A stretch of DNA of 47,415 nucleotides from NCBI GenBank assembly GCA_937950405.1, contig CALFDH010000003.1, forward strand, positions 1 through 47,415, written 5' to 3'. Shown here one piece after another: positions 1-8,881 of this stretch; within the stretch, counting starts at the first letter, position 1, and each line of letters starts with the position of its first letter. The notes under the pieces are model-generated. The model saw only the letters and a program-made list of their open reading frames with translations, searched no databases and was not told where the DNA came from. The position numbers were made by a program, and so were the translations under genes. The stretch comes from an uncultured Meiothermus sp. GTDB lineage: Bacteria; Deinococcota; Deinococci; Deinococcales; Thermaceae.

Positions 1-1
1 T

Positions 2-1210
2 GGGCTGAGTGAAACCCGCGCTTTTCGTACCCTGCAACGGGCTTCCAACCAGACCCAGCCGGGAGATCTGGTACTGGTGATGAATGGAGAGTACACCAAC
101 TCCACCTACAACAGCATCATCCTTAATATCAAGCGCTCGGGTACGGCCAACCAGTGGATTGTCTATCGCGCCTATCCGGGGCATCGGCCCAAGATCAAAC
201 TCGAGGCCAACTGGGTGGGTATCTTGCTGGAGGGGGTCTCTTATGTAGCCATCGAAGGGTTCGACATAGAAGGCAATGCAGCCAATGTGAGCCTCGAGTA
301 CGCCCGCTCCCAGATGAATGTGCTGGATAACCCGGTCACCGCCGGTAGCTGTCTGGGCATTGGCCCCCGCTACCAGCAGCCCGACCTGCGCTCACACCAC
401 ATCGTAGTGCGCAATAACCGGGTACTGCGCTGTCCGGGAGGTGGCATCTATAGTGTCCAGGCCGATTATCTGTATATCGAAAACAACGTTGTAGCCGAGA
501 ATGGCTTCTATTCCCCGCTGAATAAAAGCGGCATTTCGACCTACCAGAACTGGAATTCCGATAGCTCCACCGATTTCAAAATCTTCATCCGAGGCAACAT
601 TGTCTACAAAAACGAGAACCGGATTCCCTTCTATTATTCCGACCCCGATCCGGCCAAGCGGGTCATCTCCGATGGCAACGGGATTATTGTGGACGATGGC
701 CGCAACACCCAAAACTACGGCACCAACCCTGGGGTGCCTTACCGGGGCCGCATTTTGGTTGAGAATAACCTGATTTTTGACAATGGAGGACGGGGGGTTA
801 ATATTTTCTATTCCGACAACGTAGTGGTGCGCAACAATACCCTCTATGCTAACGCCAGAACCCCGGGCATCTGCTGCGATCTCTCGGCGTATTTTTCGGG
901 GAATGTCGGATTTTACAACAATGTAGTTTATGCCCGTTCTGACCGGGCAGCCACAGCAGTTTTTAGCGTCTCGAACTTCGTGTTTAGCAGAAACCTGTAT
1001 TTTGCTGCCACCAATTTCCCTAATCGAAGCTCCACCGACCTGGTCGGCGACCCCCTTTTCATCAACCCCAGCACCGACCCCGCCAGTGCCAACTTCCGAC
1101 TCAGGGCCGGCAGCCCTGCCCTGGGCAAGGGCCAGCCCGAGCAATGCGCCAGTACCGACCTGGAAGGCAAACCTCGAGCCAACCCCTGCACCCTGGGCGC
1201 GCATGAGTGA
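2..1210 (+). CDS. Right-handed parallel beta-helix repeat protein (5' end outside window)
   Basis: Frame is open from base 2 (GLSETRAFRTLQRASNQTQPGDLVLVMNGEYTN...); repeated N-rich 'ENNLIFDNGGRGVNIFYSDNVVVRNNTLYANA' coils; ends with 'AGSPALGKG...DLEGKPRANPCTLGAHE', typical of this family. The track's start at 77 is internal. Confidence 0.8.
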   Translation, partial: GLSETRAFRTLQRASNQTQPGDLVLVMNGEYTNSTYNSIILNIKRSGTANQWIVYRAYPGHRPKIKLEANWVGILLEGVSYVAIEGFDIEGNAANVSLEYARSQMNVLDNPVTAGSCLGIGPRYQQPDLRSHHIVVRNNRVLRCPGGGIYSVQADYLYIENNVVAENGFYSPLNKSGISTYQNWNSDSSTDFKIFIRGNIVYKNENRIPFYYSDPDPAKRVISDGNGIIVDDGRNTQNYGTNPGVPYRGRILVENNLIFDNGGRGVNIFYSDNVVVRNNTLYANARTPGICCDLSAYFSGNVGFYNNVVYARSDRAATAVFSVSNFVFSRNLYFAATNFPNRSSTDLVGDPLFINPSTDPASANFRLRAGSPALGKGQPEQCASTDLEGKPRANPCTLGAHE

Positions 1211-1463
1211 CCCAGAAGGAACTCTAGTGCTTCACCAAAGTGAGACCACCTGGTATGGATAAGGGGTGAAGCATCGGTAAGTTGAAACCTAAATAGCGCA
1301 GCCTCGAGGAGAAAATGGCCACTGTACTGAGCCCGCTCAAGGGTGAGAGCAGCGCGGGCAGATTCCCCTTGGGGCTGAGCTATGCCCAGCACGCCTGAGC
1401 AGAACTATCTCGCCGCTACGGTACTCCCAAGAACAGCCTGTTGCGCTAGGATCGGCGCAATCC

Positions 1464-1660
1464 AATACCCGATTCAAAAAGATAGCTATCCAAAGCAAAA
1501 AATCCAGAAGCTATCTTTTTGAATCCCAGAGCATACCCCTCCCTTCGGTCGGCGAAGAAAGCGTCTCCCTTCCAAGGGGCGGTATCGCCCTCCACTACGC
1601 TGATAACTTCGGTCGGGTTAGTTCGCTGCCGTTCGGCGACGAACTTACCGAATCTGGCAT
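1464..1660 (+). repeat. MITE-like nested inverted-repeat element, copy 1 (longest)
   Basis: Outer ends AATACCCGATTC / GAATCTGGCAT; inner stem GATTCAAAAAGATAGCTAT...AGCTATCTTTTTGAATC; shares sequence with 7631-7766 and 35301-35420. Confidence 0.8.
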
Positions 1661-1871
1661 GAAGCGCTCCTGGTTAGCTTTGAGCCAGTCTTCCATCAGG
1701 ACGAAGACCTTAAAAACAGCTCCTTTAGGCTATGCTGATAGCGGGCATAGTGCTTCATAGCAGTAAAAACCATCCCCCTTTTCTTCCCAGATTTCAAGTA
1801 ACAAACCACGTTATTGTGAAGAGCACTCTACCTTCTGCATTTTTTCATCCCAAAGCAATAGAATCTAAAGC

Positions 1872-2558
1872 ATGCAAAGGACTCTTTTTATTGCGGTTGC
1901 ACTCCTGGCCATTGTCATCGCGGCAGTGCTCTTCATGGTGCTCCGACCCCAGCCCTCAGTCTCTGCCGCAGACGCCACTAAAGGAGCCAAGTTTGCCATC
2001 GGCAACCCCGAGGCCAAAGTGACGATAGTGGACTTTTCCAACTACCTGTGCGGCCACTGCCGTGACCACTCCAACAATGTTTTTCCGCTTATCAAAAGGG
2101 ACTACATAGATACCGGCAAGGTACGCTACATTTTCCGCGACTTTCCCTTTGGAGGACAGGAAAACGTCATTCGGGCCGGCGAGGCCGCGGCCTGCGCAGC
2201 GGACAACAATCTGTACGTCGAATACCACGAGGCGCTGTTCCGGGCGCAACTGCAATGGGCTGGCTTGAGTGGAGCGGCGCTTGACAACTACTTTGCCGAC
2301 TTGGCAGGCCAGATCGGGATAGCCCCGGCCACTTTCTCACAATGCTTGCAATCCGGCAGCAAGCGGGCGGGCGTGCTCGCCGATCAGAAGCTAGCCGGCG
2401 AGCTTGGGCTCACCGGTACCCCGAGCTTCTTCGTTAATGGTGAAAAGTTTACCGGGCAACGCCCCTACGATAGCTGGCGTGAAATTCTGGACAAGGCCCT
2501 GGCTGGCCAGACCCCATCCGGCAACCAGGGGGGTACCAGCAGCCCTGCCAAACCATAA
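1872..2558 (+). CDS. DsbA-like thioredoxin-fold protein (thiol:disulfide oxidoreductase), membrane-anchored or secreted
   Basis: N-terminal hydrophobic segment; 'VTIVDFSNYLCGHCRDHSNNVFP' with CGHC active site; 'GLTGTPSFFVNGEKFTGQRPYDSWREIL' with cis-Pro TP motif. Confidence 0.88.
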   Translation: MQRTLFIAVALLAIVIAAVLFMVLRPQPSVSAADATKGAKFAIGNPEAKVTIVDFSNYLCGHCRDHSNNVFPLIKRDYIDTGKVRYIFRDFPFGGQENVIRAGEAAACAADNNLYVEYHEALFRAQLQWAGLSGAALDNYFADLAGQIGIAPATFSQCLQSGSKRAGVLADQKLAGELGLTGTPSFFVNGEKFTGQRPYDSWREILDKALAGQTPSGNQGGTSSPAKP

Positions 2559-2585
2559 TCGCGCCTCCGGACAACCCTAATACCT

Positions 2586-2650
2586 GAGCGCTGGATTGTT
2601 CAGCGCTCCGCACATCTTTTGAGCCATCGGATACTGGATCTGCTCAAAAG
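2586..2650. terminator. Two tandem perfect hairpins 3' of the dsbA-like gene; possible terminator region
   Basis: GAGCGCTG(gattgtt)CAGCGCTC at 2586-2608 and CTTTTGAGC...GCTCAAAAG at 2616-2650. No clear U-tract, so function is uncertain. Confidence 0.4.
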
Positions 2651-2914
2651 TGACCAAAAAGCGATATACAAGTCCCTCGGACGCGCCCCTGGCGCGGCAA
2701 GGGAGGGTGCGATTAGCGCCGCTCACGCGCAGAGTTGGTAGGACTTCAAGAAAGTTTTGACCTGGAAAGAACAGTGGCCGCCCGGATGGGCGGCAACGTC
2801 TATGGAGGTCGCGATAGGGTGTTGTTCGTACATGAAGCAATAACCCATTGCGCTTGCTCAAAAGCAGGAGCGGCAGCCTCGAGACCCTTAACCCTGTTCG
2901 AGGTGGCGGTGCAA

Positions 2915-4111
2915 TCAGGAAGCCTGACGAAGACGGGCTTCCTCGAGCGCCTTCAAAGGCTTGTCGAGGTGTGGCAGGTCGAATACCACTTCCGAGACCC
3001 CCGAACCGGGTAGCTCGAACATCAGCTCCACCATGGCTTTTTCAATCACCGCCCGCAGGCCGCGGGCACCCGTCCCGCGTTTGAGAGCCCGGCGGGCAAT
3101 CTCGCGCAGCACAGCCGGCGTGAAGCGTATTTCGATGCCCTCCATGCGTAGCAGCTCCTGGTACTGGCGGATGAGGGCATTCCTGGGCTCGGTCAGAATA
3201 CGCACCAGGGCTTCTTCGTCGAGGGCCTCGAGCTGCACCATCACCGGCATCCGGCCCACAAACTCGGGGATCAGGCCAAAGCGCACCAGATCTTCCGGGA
3301 TGGGCTCGGGCTTCTCTTCAGTTTTCTTGGGGCGGGTGAAACCGATGGGGTTCTGGTCTACCCTCGAAAGCACAATGCGCTCGAGGCCATCAAAGGCCCC
3401 GCCCAGAATGAACAAAATGTTCTTGGTGTTGAGGGTAATGAACTCCTGGTGGGGATGCTTGCGTCCCCCCTGAGGCGGCACATTGGAAATGGTACCCTCC
3501 ACAATTTTCAAGAGGGCCTGCTGAACCCCCTCGCCCGAGACGTCACGGGTCAGGCTGGGGTTCTCCGACTTGCGAGCAATCTTATCAATTTCATCAATGT
3601 AGATGATGCCCTTCTCGGCAGCCTGAACGTCAAAATCGGCAGCTTGCAGAAGCCGTAGCAGTACGTTTTCTACATCCTCGCCCACGTAACCAGCTTCGGT
3701 CAGAGTGGTGGCATCGGCGATGGCAAAAGGCACATCCAGCATGCGGGCCAGGGTCTCGGCCAGCAGGGTTTTGCCGGTTCCGGTGGGGCCAATGAGGAGC
3801 ACGTTGGACTTTTGCACCTCGGCCTCGGGGTGCATCAGACGCTTGTAGTGGTTATATACCGCTACCGAAAGGGTTTTCTTGGGCAGTTCTTGCCCAATCA
3901 CGTACTGGTCGAGGAAGCTCTTGATCTCGGCTGGTTTGGGCAGATGACTGGGGCCGACAAAGCTTTGCTTGGGTTCGGCTTCCAACAGGTCGTTGGCCCG
4001 CTCCACGCATTCGTTGCAGATGAAGACCTCGCCCAGCGGCGACTCGATCAAATGAGCCACCTCTGGATGTTTGCGCCCACAGAAGCTGCAAGAAGGCTTA
4101 CTGCGTCTCAC
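2915..4111 (-). CDS. clpX: ATP-dependent Clp protease ATP-binding subunit ClpX
   Basis: N-terminal zinc-binding '[29 protein letters not shown]'; '[19 protein letters not shown]'; '[13 protein letters not shown]'; '[19 protein letters not shown]'. Confidence 0.98.
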   Translation of the reverse strand: MRRSKPSCSFCGRKHPEVAHLIESPLGEVFICNECVERANDLLEAEPKQSFVGPSHLPKPAEIKSFLDQYVIGQELPKKTLSVAVYNHYKRLMHPEAEVQKSNVLLIGPTGTGKTLLAETLARMLDVPFAIADATTLTEAGYVGEDVENVLLRLLQAADFDVQAAEKGIIYIDEIDKIARKSENPSLTRDVSGEGVQQALLKIVEGTISNVPPQGGRKHPHQEFITLNTKNILFILGGAFDGLERIVLSRVDQNPIGFTRPKKTEEKPEPIPEDLVRFGLIPEFVGRMPVMVQLEALDEEALVRILTEPRNALIRQYQELLRMEGIEIRFTPAVLREIARRALKRGTGARGLRAVIEKAMVELMFELPGSGVSEVVFDLPHLDKPLKALEEARLRQAS

Positions 4112-4685
4112 GGCTAACCACCTGATCTACTAACCCATAGCTGGCGGCTTCTTCGGCGGTGAGGTAGTAGTCGCGCTCGGTATCGCGCTCGACCTTTTCC
4201 AAAAGCTGATTGGTGTGGCGAGCAATGATGCCATTGAGCACCTTACGGGTCTTGAGGATTTGCTCGGCCTGGATAGCAATATCGGTAGCTTGTCCGCCCA
4301 GTCCCCTGGCCCAGGGTTGGTGAATCATGACCTTGGAGTGCGGCAGTGCATAGCGCTTGCCGGGTGCTCCCGCCGTGAGCAGAACGGCTCCCATGGAGGC
4401 CGCCAGACCTACACAAATGGTCGAGACCGGGGCCGAGACGAACTGCATGGTGTCATAAATGGCCAACCCGGCATCCACGTCCCCCCCAGGTGAGTTGATA
4501 TACATGCGGATTTCCTGATTGGGGTTTTGCGCAGCCAGGAAGAGAATTTGCGCCACTATGGTGTTGGCTACCTGAGAGTCTATGGGGGTACCCAGAAAAA
4601 TAATGCGGTCTTTGAGCAGGCGGCTATAGATATCGTAGACGCGCTCACCACGGGCAGTCTGTTCGATGACGTAGGGAACTACCAT
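4098..4685 (-). CDS. clpP: ATP-dependent Clp protease proteolytic subunit ClpP
   Basis: '[35 protein letters not shown]', '[32 protein letters not shown]' with catalytic Ser and His; overlaps clpX by 14 nt. Confidence 0.98.
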   Translation of the reverse strand: MVVPYVIEQTARGERVYDIYSRLLKDRIIFLGTPIDSQVANTIVAQILFLAAQNPNQEIRMYINSPGGDVDAGLAIYDTMQFVSAPVSTICVGLAASMGAVLLTAGAPGKRYALPHSKVMIHQPWARGLGGQATDIAIQAEQILKTRKVLNGIIARHTNQLLEKVERDTERDYYLTAEEAASYGLVDQVVSRETQ

Positions 4686-4820
4686 ATCGGCTCTATTCTA
4701 TGCCTGAAAGCCAGGTCAAGAGGGCGTTAGCGCACATAAAGGAGTTTTCACCGCACAAAGAGGGCTTTTCGAATACCACTGCGAAAAATTAGCTCCTGTC
4801 TGCAGACTTATGAGTCCCAG

Positions 4821-4853
4821 TCCGTACCCGCTCCCTGTTGGGAGCGTGTACGG
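4821..4853 (-). other. Strong hairpin in the tig-clpP spacer
   Basis: TCCGTAC(cc)GCTCCC(tgtt)GGGAGC(gt)GTACGGA; no U-tract on the minus strand. Confidence 0.55.
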
Positions 4854-4880
4854 AGTGTTTACCGTGAGCAATCTGTCGGC

Positions 4881-6098
4881 TTATCGGCTCTCGATCCGGG
4901 TCAGTGCTTCGAGTAAGGCTTTATCGTGCAAACGCTGGATACGTAGCCGGGCAATCGCATCCTGGCCCAACTCGTTTTGCAGGCTAGCTGGAGTGGTACG
5001 GTAGGAGCGAGCCATTTCGTTCAGGAACTCGCCAAACTCCTCTTGACTCAGTTCCGTTTTGAGTTCTTCGGCCAGGGCCTCAACAGCCAGCGAGCGGCGC
5101 AAGCGCTTGGTAGCGCTCTCGCTGAGGTTTTGCTTGAACTCCTCGAGCTTACCGTCCTTCTTGAGCTGGGCGATATAGTCGCTCAGTTCAAGTTTCTGCT
5201 GTTTGAGGTCATCGGCCAGGCTTTGCAGCAGGCTTTGCTCCTCGCGGGCCTGCATGGAAGGCGGAATCTCTACTTCGATAGCCTCAGCAAGCTTGTCCAG
5301 CAACAGGTTGGCCTTGGCGTTGCGGACCTCGCGTTCAAACTGAGCTTTGAGACTCTCCCGTACTTTACTGGTGAGGGCTTCCAGGTCATCTTCACCCACC
5401 GTTTTGGCGAATTCGTCATCCAGCTCGGGTAGTTGAAGCGCCTTGACTTCCAGTACCTTGGTCTTGACCTCACGGATGATGGTTTCACCGTCCTTGACGG
5501 GTACCATCACTTCATCGCCAGCTTTCTTGCCCAGCAGGGCTTCGCGCACGTGAGGTTGAGCGTTCTCCATGACCACCGGAAAGCGCCCCCCGTCCTCGGT
5601 CTCGATGAAGACATTGTCTTTTTCCTGGGCTTCCCGATCCACCGCCACCATTTCGCCATAACGGTGGCGCAAATCGTCCAGGGCGCGGTTCACCACCTCA
5701 TCGGTCACTTCGGGGGTTTCGACCTCGAGCTTGAAGGTCTGCCAGTCGGGCAGCTTGACTTCGGGGTAATTCTCGACTTCAACGGTGTACACAAAGGGCT
5801 GTCCAAAAGTCAGGTTCTCCTCGAGTACCCTGGCCCCCACCGGCAGCAACGACAGCTCCCTAGCAGCTTCGGGGAAGGTCTCATCGCGCAGGGCCTCCTT
5901 TACCTCTTCAAGTAGCGACTCCTTACCGATTTTGGCCTCAATCACCTTGCTGGGGGCTTTGCCCGGGCGGAACCCCGGCAGCTTGACCTGCGCTGCATAC
6001 TCGTTCAGCACGGATTGATAGGTTTGCTCGACCTGGCTGGCCGGAACCTCTACCTTGATTTTCACCTTGTAGCCTTCGCGTTCCAGAATTTCTGCCAC
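4881..6098 (-). CDS. tig: Trigger factor (peptidyl-prolyl isomerase chaperone)
   Basis: 'MAEILEREGYKVKIKVEVPASQVEQTYQSVLNEYAAQVKLPGFRPGKAPSKVIEAKIGKESLLEEV'. GTG start chosen at 6098 because TTGAGGTGTGTT sits just upstream; the track begins 4 codons earlier at a TTG. Confidence 0.93.
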   Translation of the reverse strand: MAEILEREGYKVKIKVEVPASQVEQTYQSVLNEYAAQVKLPGFRPGKAPSKVIEAKIGKESLLEEVKEALRDETFPEAARELSLLPVGARVLEENLTFGQPFVYTVEVENYPEVKLPDWQTFKLEVETPEVTDEVVNRALDDLRHRYGEMVAVDREAQEKDNVFIETEDGGRFPVVMENAQPHVREALLGKKAGDEVMVPVKDGETIIREVKTKVLEVKALQLPELDDEFAKTVGEDDLEALTSKVRESLKAQFEREVRNAKANLLLDKLAEAIEVEIPPSMQAREEQSLLQSLADDLKQQKLELSDYIAQLKKDGKLEEFKQNLSESATKRLRRSLAVEALAEELKTELSQEEFGEFLNEMARSYRTTPASLQNELGQDAIARLRIQRLHDKALLEALTRIESR

Positions 6099-6293
6099 AA
6101 CACACCTCAAGTTCGACCCCGGGGGGTCGCCAAGTACTTAGTGTACAACCACAAGGCAGGATTTAGGTACACCCAAAGCAGAAAGACAAAAGTTGATTGC
6201 CACGCCTGTAAGCAGCGCACAGACCTGAAGATCGTCAGAGATTCGAATATAGAGGTGAGGAACTCCACGCACCAGTGAGCGGGACAACTGACC

Positions 6294-6318
6294 CTTCATA
6301 CCCCCCATAGGTATGAAG
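6294..6318. promoter_or_regulatory. Perfect 9-bp inverted repeat, CsoR/CstR-like operator candidate
   Basis: CTTCATACC-CCCCATA-GGTATGAAG, 25 bp upstream of the SQR-like start at 6344; contains ATACCCCC...GGTAT. Confidence 0.5.
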
Positions 6319-6343
6319 TAACTTGTGAACCAAGGAGCAAGTT

Positions 6344-7551
6344 ATGAAAACCATCCTGGTAATCGGTGGAAACTTCGGCGGAATGACCAGCGCTTTTGAG
6401 CTCAAACGCAAGCTGGGCAAAGAAGCACGAATTATAGTGGTCTCGAGGCAAAAAGAGTTTGTTTACATCCCCTAACTCATCTGGGTTCCCTTCGGTCGCC
6501 GCAAGGTTTCGGACATTACCTTTGACGCAGAGAGTACCTTCCGGCGTGGAGGCATCGAGTTTATCTTTGGCGAGGCCACCCAAATCAAACCTTCGGAAAA
6601 CAAGGTGGCGCTGGCCGACGGCACCGTTCTCGACTACGACTTCTTGGTCATCGCCACCGGCGCCAAGCTGGCCTGGGATGCCGTGCCTGGCCTGGGGCCC
6701 AAAGGCTATTCCCACTCCATTTTCACCCCGCCCGATGCCGAGAAAACCTACGAAGCCTACAAGAAATTCCTGGAAAACCCAGGCCCGGTAGTGATTGGCG
6801 CCGTTCCAGGGGCCAGCTGCATGGGGGCGGCTACGAATACCTCTTTAACTTTGACCATCAGGTTCGTAAAGCCGGTAAACGTAACCAGGTTAGCATTACC
6901 TGGGTCACGCCCGAACCCAAGCTGGGCCACTTTGGCATTGGCGGCATGACCGGCGGTGAGGCCATGCTCAAGATGTTCTTGAAGATGCAAGGCATTGACT
7001 ATCGGGCCAATGCAGCCATTACGGAAGTACGCCCCGATGGCGTGGTGCTCTCCACCGGAGAAGTGCTGCCTTCCAAGTTCACCATGCTGGTTCCCCCCTT
7101 CGAAGGGGTGGAAGTGATGCAAAAAACGCCTGAACTGGTGGATGCCAAAGGGTTTGTGGAAGTCTCCGACGGCTACCAGAGCACCCACTATCCCAACGTC
7201 TTTGCGGTAGGGCTGGCCGCCAAGGTGCCCAACCCCTTCAAAGGCGATGTGGCCTTTGGTGTGCCCAAAACCGGCTTCCCCACCGACGAGATGGCCAAAA
7301 TCGCAACCACCAATATCAAAGAAATCCTGCACGGCAACGTCAACAACCTGCACTGCAAGTCTTTTGGCAGCATGCCGGCAGTGTGCGTGATGGATGCAGG
7401 CAACAAAGAAGTCATCATCTTCGGTAACAACCTATTCCCGCCCCGCAAGTTCCAGATCATGCTGCCCAATGTGCTGGGCGACTTCAACAAGGTGCTGGTG
7501 GAAAAAATGTTGTTGCTCAAGTACCGCAACGGCTGGTCGTTCCTGCCGTAA
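6344..7551 (+). pseudogene. FAD-dependent sulfide:quinone oxidoreductase-like protein, disrupted by one stop and one frameshift
   Basis: MKTILVIGGNFGGMTSAFELKRKLG...FVYIP*LIWVPFGRRKVSDITF (TAA at 6473-6475); frame changes near 6830-6835 from ...PGASCMGAA to YEYLFNFDHQVRKAGKRNQVSITWVTPEPKLGHFGIGGMTGGEAML...; C-terminal part intact to 7551. Confidence 0.85.
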
Positions 7552-7596
7552 AAACCCCTCATCCCCACCCCTATCCCGATGGGAGGGGGTTTTTAT
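7550..7596 (+). terminator. Rho-independent terminator downstream of the SQR-like gene
   Basis: AAAAACCCCTC...GAGGGGGTTTTTA stem followed by a T-run. Confidence 0.7.
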
Positions 7597-7630
7597 CTTG
7601 ATAGTTTCGAGCATATGTGTTTGAGCTAGG

Positions 7631-7766
7631 TAATACCGGATTCAAAAAGATAGTCATACTAATCGAAAAATCAGAGGCTATCTTTTTGAATCCTAGAGCA
7701 CACCCCTCCCTCCGGTCGGCGAAGAAAGCGTCTCCTTTTAGTTATGAACTAACCAAATCTGGTATA
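7631..7766 (+). repeat. MITE-like nested inverted-repeat element, copy 2
   Basis: Outer TAATACCGGATTC / AAATCTGGTAT(AA); inner GGATTCAAAAAGATAG...CTATCTTTTTGAATCC. Confidence 0.82.
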
Positions 7767-7800
7767 AAAACAAGAAACCCCGGAATTTTCCAGGGTTCAG

Positions 7801-7885
7801 TGGTGCGCGGAGGGGGACTTGAACCCCCACACCTTGCGGCACAAGATCCTAAGTCTTGCGTGTCTACCAGTTCCACCATCCGCGC
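7801..7885 (-). tRNA. tRNA-Leu (anticodon TAG), CCA encoded
   Basis: Minus strand GCGCGGATGGTGGAACTGGTAGACACGCAAGACTTAGGATCTTG...GGGGGTTCAAGTCCCCCTCCGCGCACCA; anticodon loop CTTAGGA; long variable arm. Confidence 0.95.
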
Positions 7886-7964
7886 TAAAGAGCAGGGACT
7901 AGGGGGCAGGGGTTAGGTTTTTGTTTCTTCCTGTGCCTTGACCCCAGACCCCGGTTCCCTGATT

Positions 7965-8042
7965 TGGGGTGAGCGATGGGACTTGAACCCACGACCCCCG
8001 GTTCCACAGACCGGTGCTCTAACCGGCTGAGCTACGCTCACC
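7965..8042 (-). tRNA. tRNA-His (anticodon GTG), CCA encoded
   Basis: Minus strand (G)GTGAGCGTAGCTCAGCCGGTTAGAGCACCGGTCTGTGGAACCGGGGGTCGTGGGTTCAAGTCCCATCGCTCACCCCA; loop CTGTGGA. Confidence 0.95.
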
Positions 8043-8149
8043 ACGCCGCAACAGCAGCAAGCTGTATTGTAGGCTTCGCATTCCCAAGCGTCAAGAAGGA
8101 CAAACCAACCGGCGGGGGCAATGCGATTTAGGAATTTGAGCCCGCAGCG

Positions 8150-8178
8150 TTGACGATGCTTTGCACTCGCTCTATACT
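8150..8178 (+). promoter_or_regulatory. Sigma70/SigA-type promoter for the TetR-family gene
   Basis: TTGACG-17 nt-TATACT, ending 10 nt before an in-frame GTG at 8189. Confidence 0.7.
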
Positions 8179-8188
8179 CTGCGCCAAG

Positions 8189-8794
8189 GTGTCGAACAAC
8201 CGTTCGTTTGAAGAAAACAAGCTGGAGAAGGTCACCCGCCGTGACGAAATTCTGGATGCAGCGGGCCAGCTTTTTAGTCGCCGGGGTTTTCACGCGACCT
8301 CCATGCGCGACCTAGCTCGTGCAGTTAATCTGCAAGGCGGCAGCCTCTACGCCCACATCGAGTCGAAGGAAGAAGTACTGTTCGAGTTGGTTAATCGGGC
8401 TGCAGATGAGTTTTTGAGCAATGCGGAGGCCATTCCAACTCACCTCCCGCCCAAGGAACAGCTCGAGCGCCTTATAAAGGGACACCTGGAAGTGATTGTG
8501 CGCGAGCTGGACAACGCCACCGTCTTTTTTCACGAGTGGAAATTCCTAAACCCCGACTTGCAACGCAAAATTACAGCCCGCCGCGACGCCTACGAGGGCC
8601 ACTTCCGGAGAGTTATCGAGACCGGGGTCAAATCGGGTCAGTTTCAAGTAGAAGATGTGCGCCTGGCGAGCTTATTCGTGTTGTCTGCCCTGAACTGGAC
8701 CTATCACTGGTACCGGCCCGGCGGCAAGCTCACCCTCGAGTCGCTATCGCGCCACTACCGCGATCTGGTTTTCAGAACCTTGGGTGCGGGGTAG
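8189..8794 (+). CDS. TetR/AcrR family transcriptional regulator
   Basis: 'RRDEILDAAGQLFSRRGFHATSMRDLARAVNLQGGSLYAHIESKEEVLFELV' TetR HTH. Start moved from 8150 to GTG 8189 because the longer ORF overlaps the promoter. Confidence 0.88.
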   Translation: MSNNRSFEENKLEKVTRRDEILDAAGQLFSRRGFHATSMRDLARAVNLQGGSLYAHIESKEEVLFELVNRAADEFLSNAEAIPTHLPPKEQLERLIKGHLEVIVRELDNATVFFHEWKFLNPDLQRKITARRDAYEGHFRRVIETGVKSGQFQVEDVRLASLFVLSALNWTYHWYRPGGKLTLESLSRHYRDLVFRTLGAG

Positions 8795-8881
8795 AGCACG
8801 TTGTCGTGTAGATCTCCCTGGCACCGACCCGGTTAGCCAAATTGCGCTCGAGCCAGACCACAACCACAGAGAACCAACTGC

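Noticed and set aside
392-1204. 270-aa minus-strand ORF opposite the beta-helix gene
   Set aside because: Shadow ORF; plus-strand frame shows the repeated coil motif.
2577-2861. 94-aa minus-strand ORF between dsbA-like gene and clpX
   Set aside because: No domain, overlaps the hairpins, irregular composition.
7617-7916. ORF 'VVRGGGLEPPHLAAQDPKSCVSTSSTIRAKEQ'
   Set aside because: Runs through repeat copy 2 and antisense of tRNA-Leu; another false tRNA-derived ORF.
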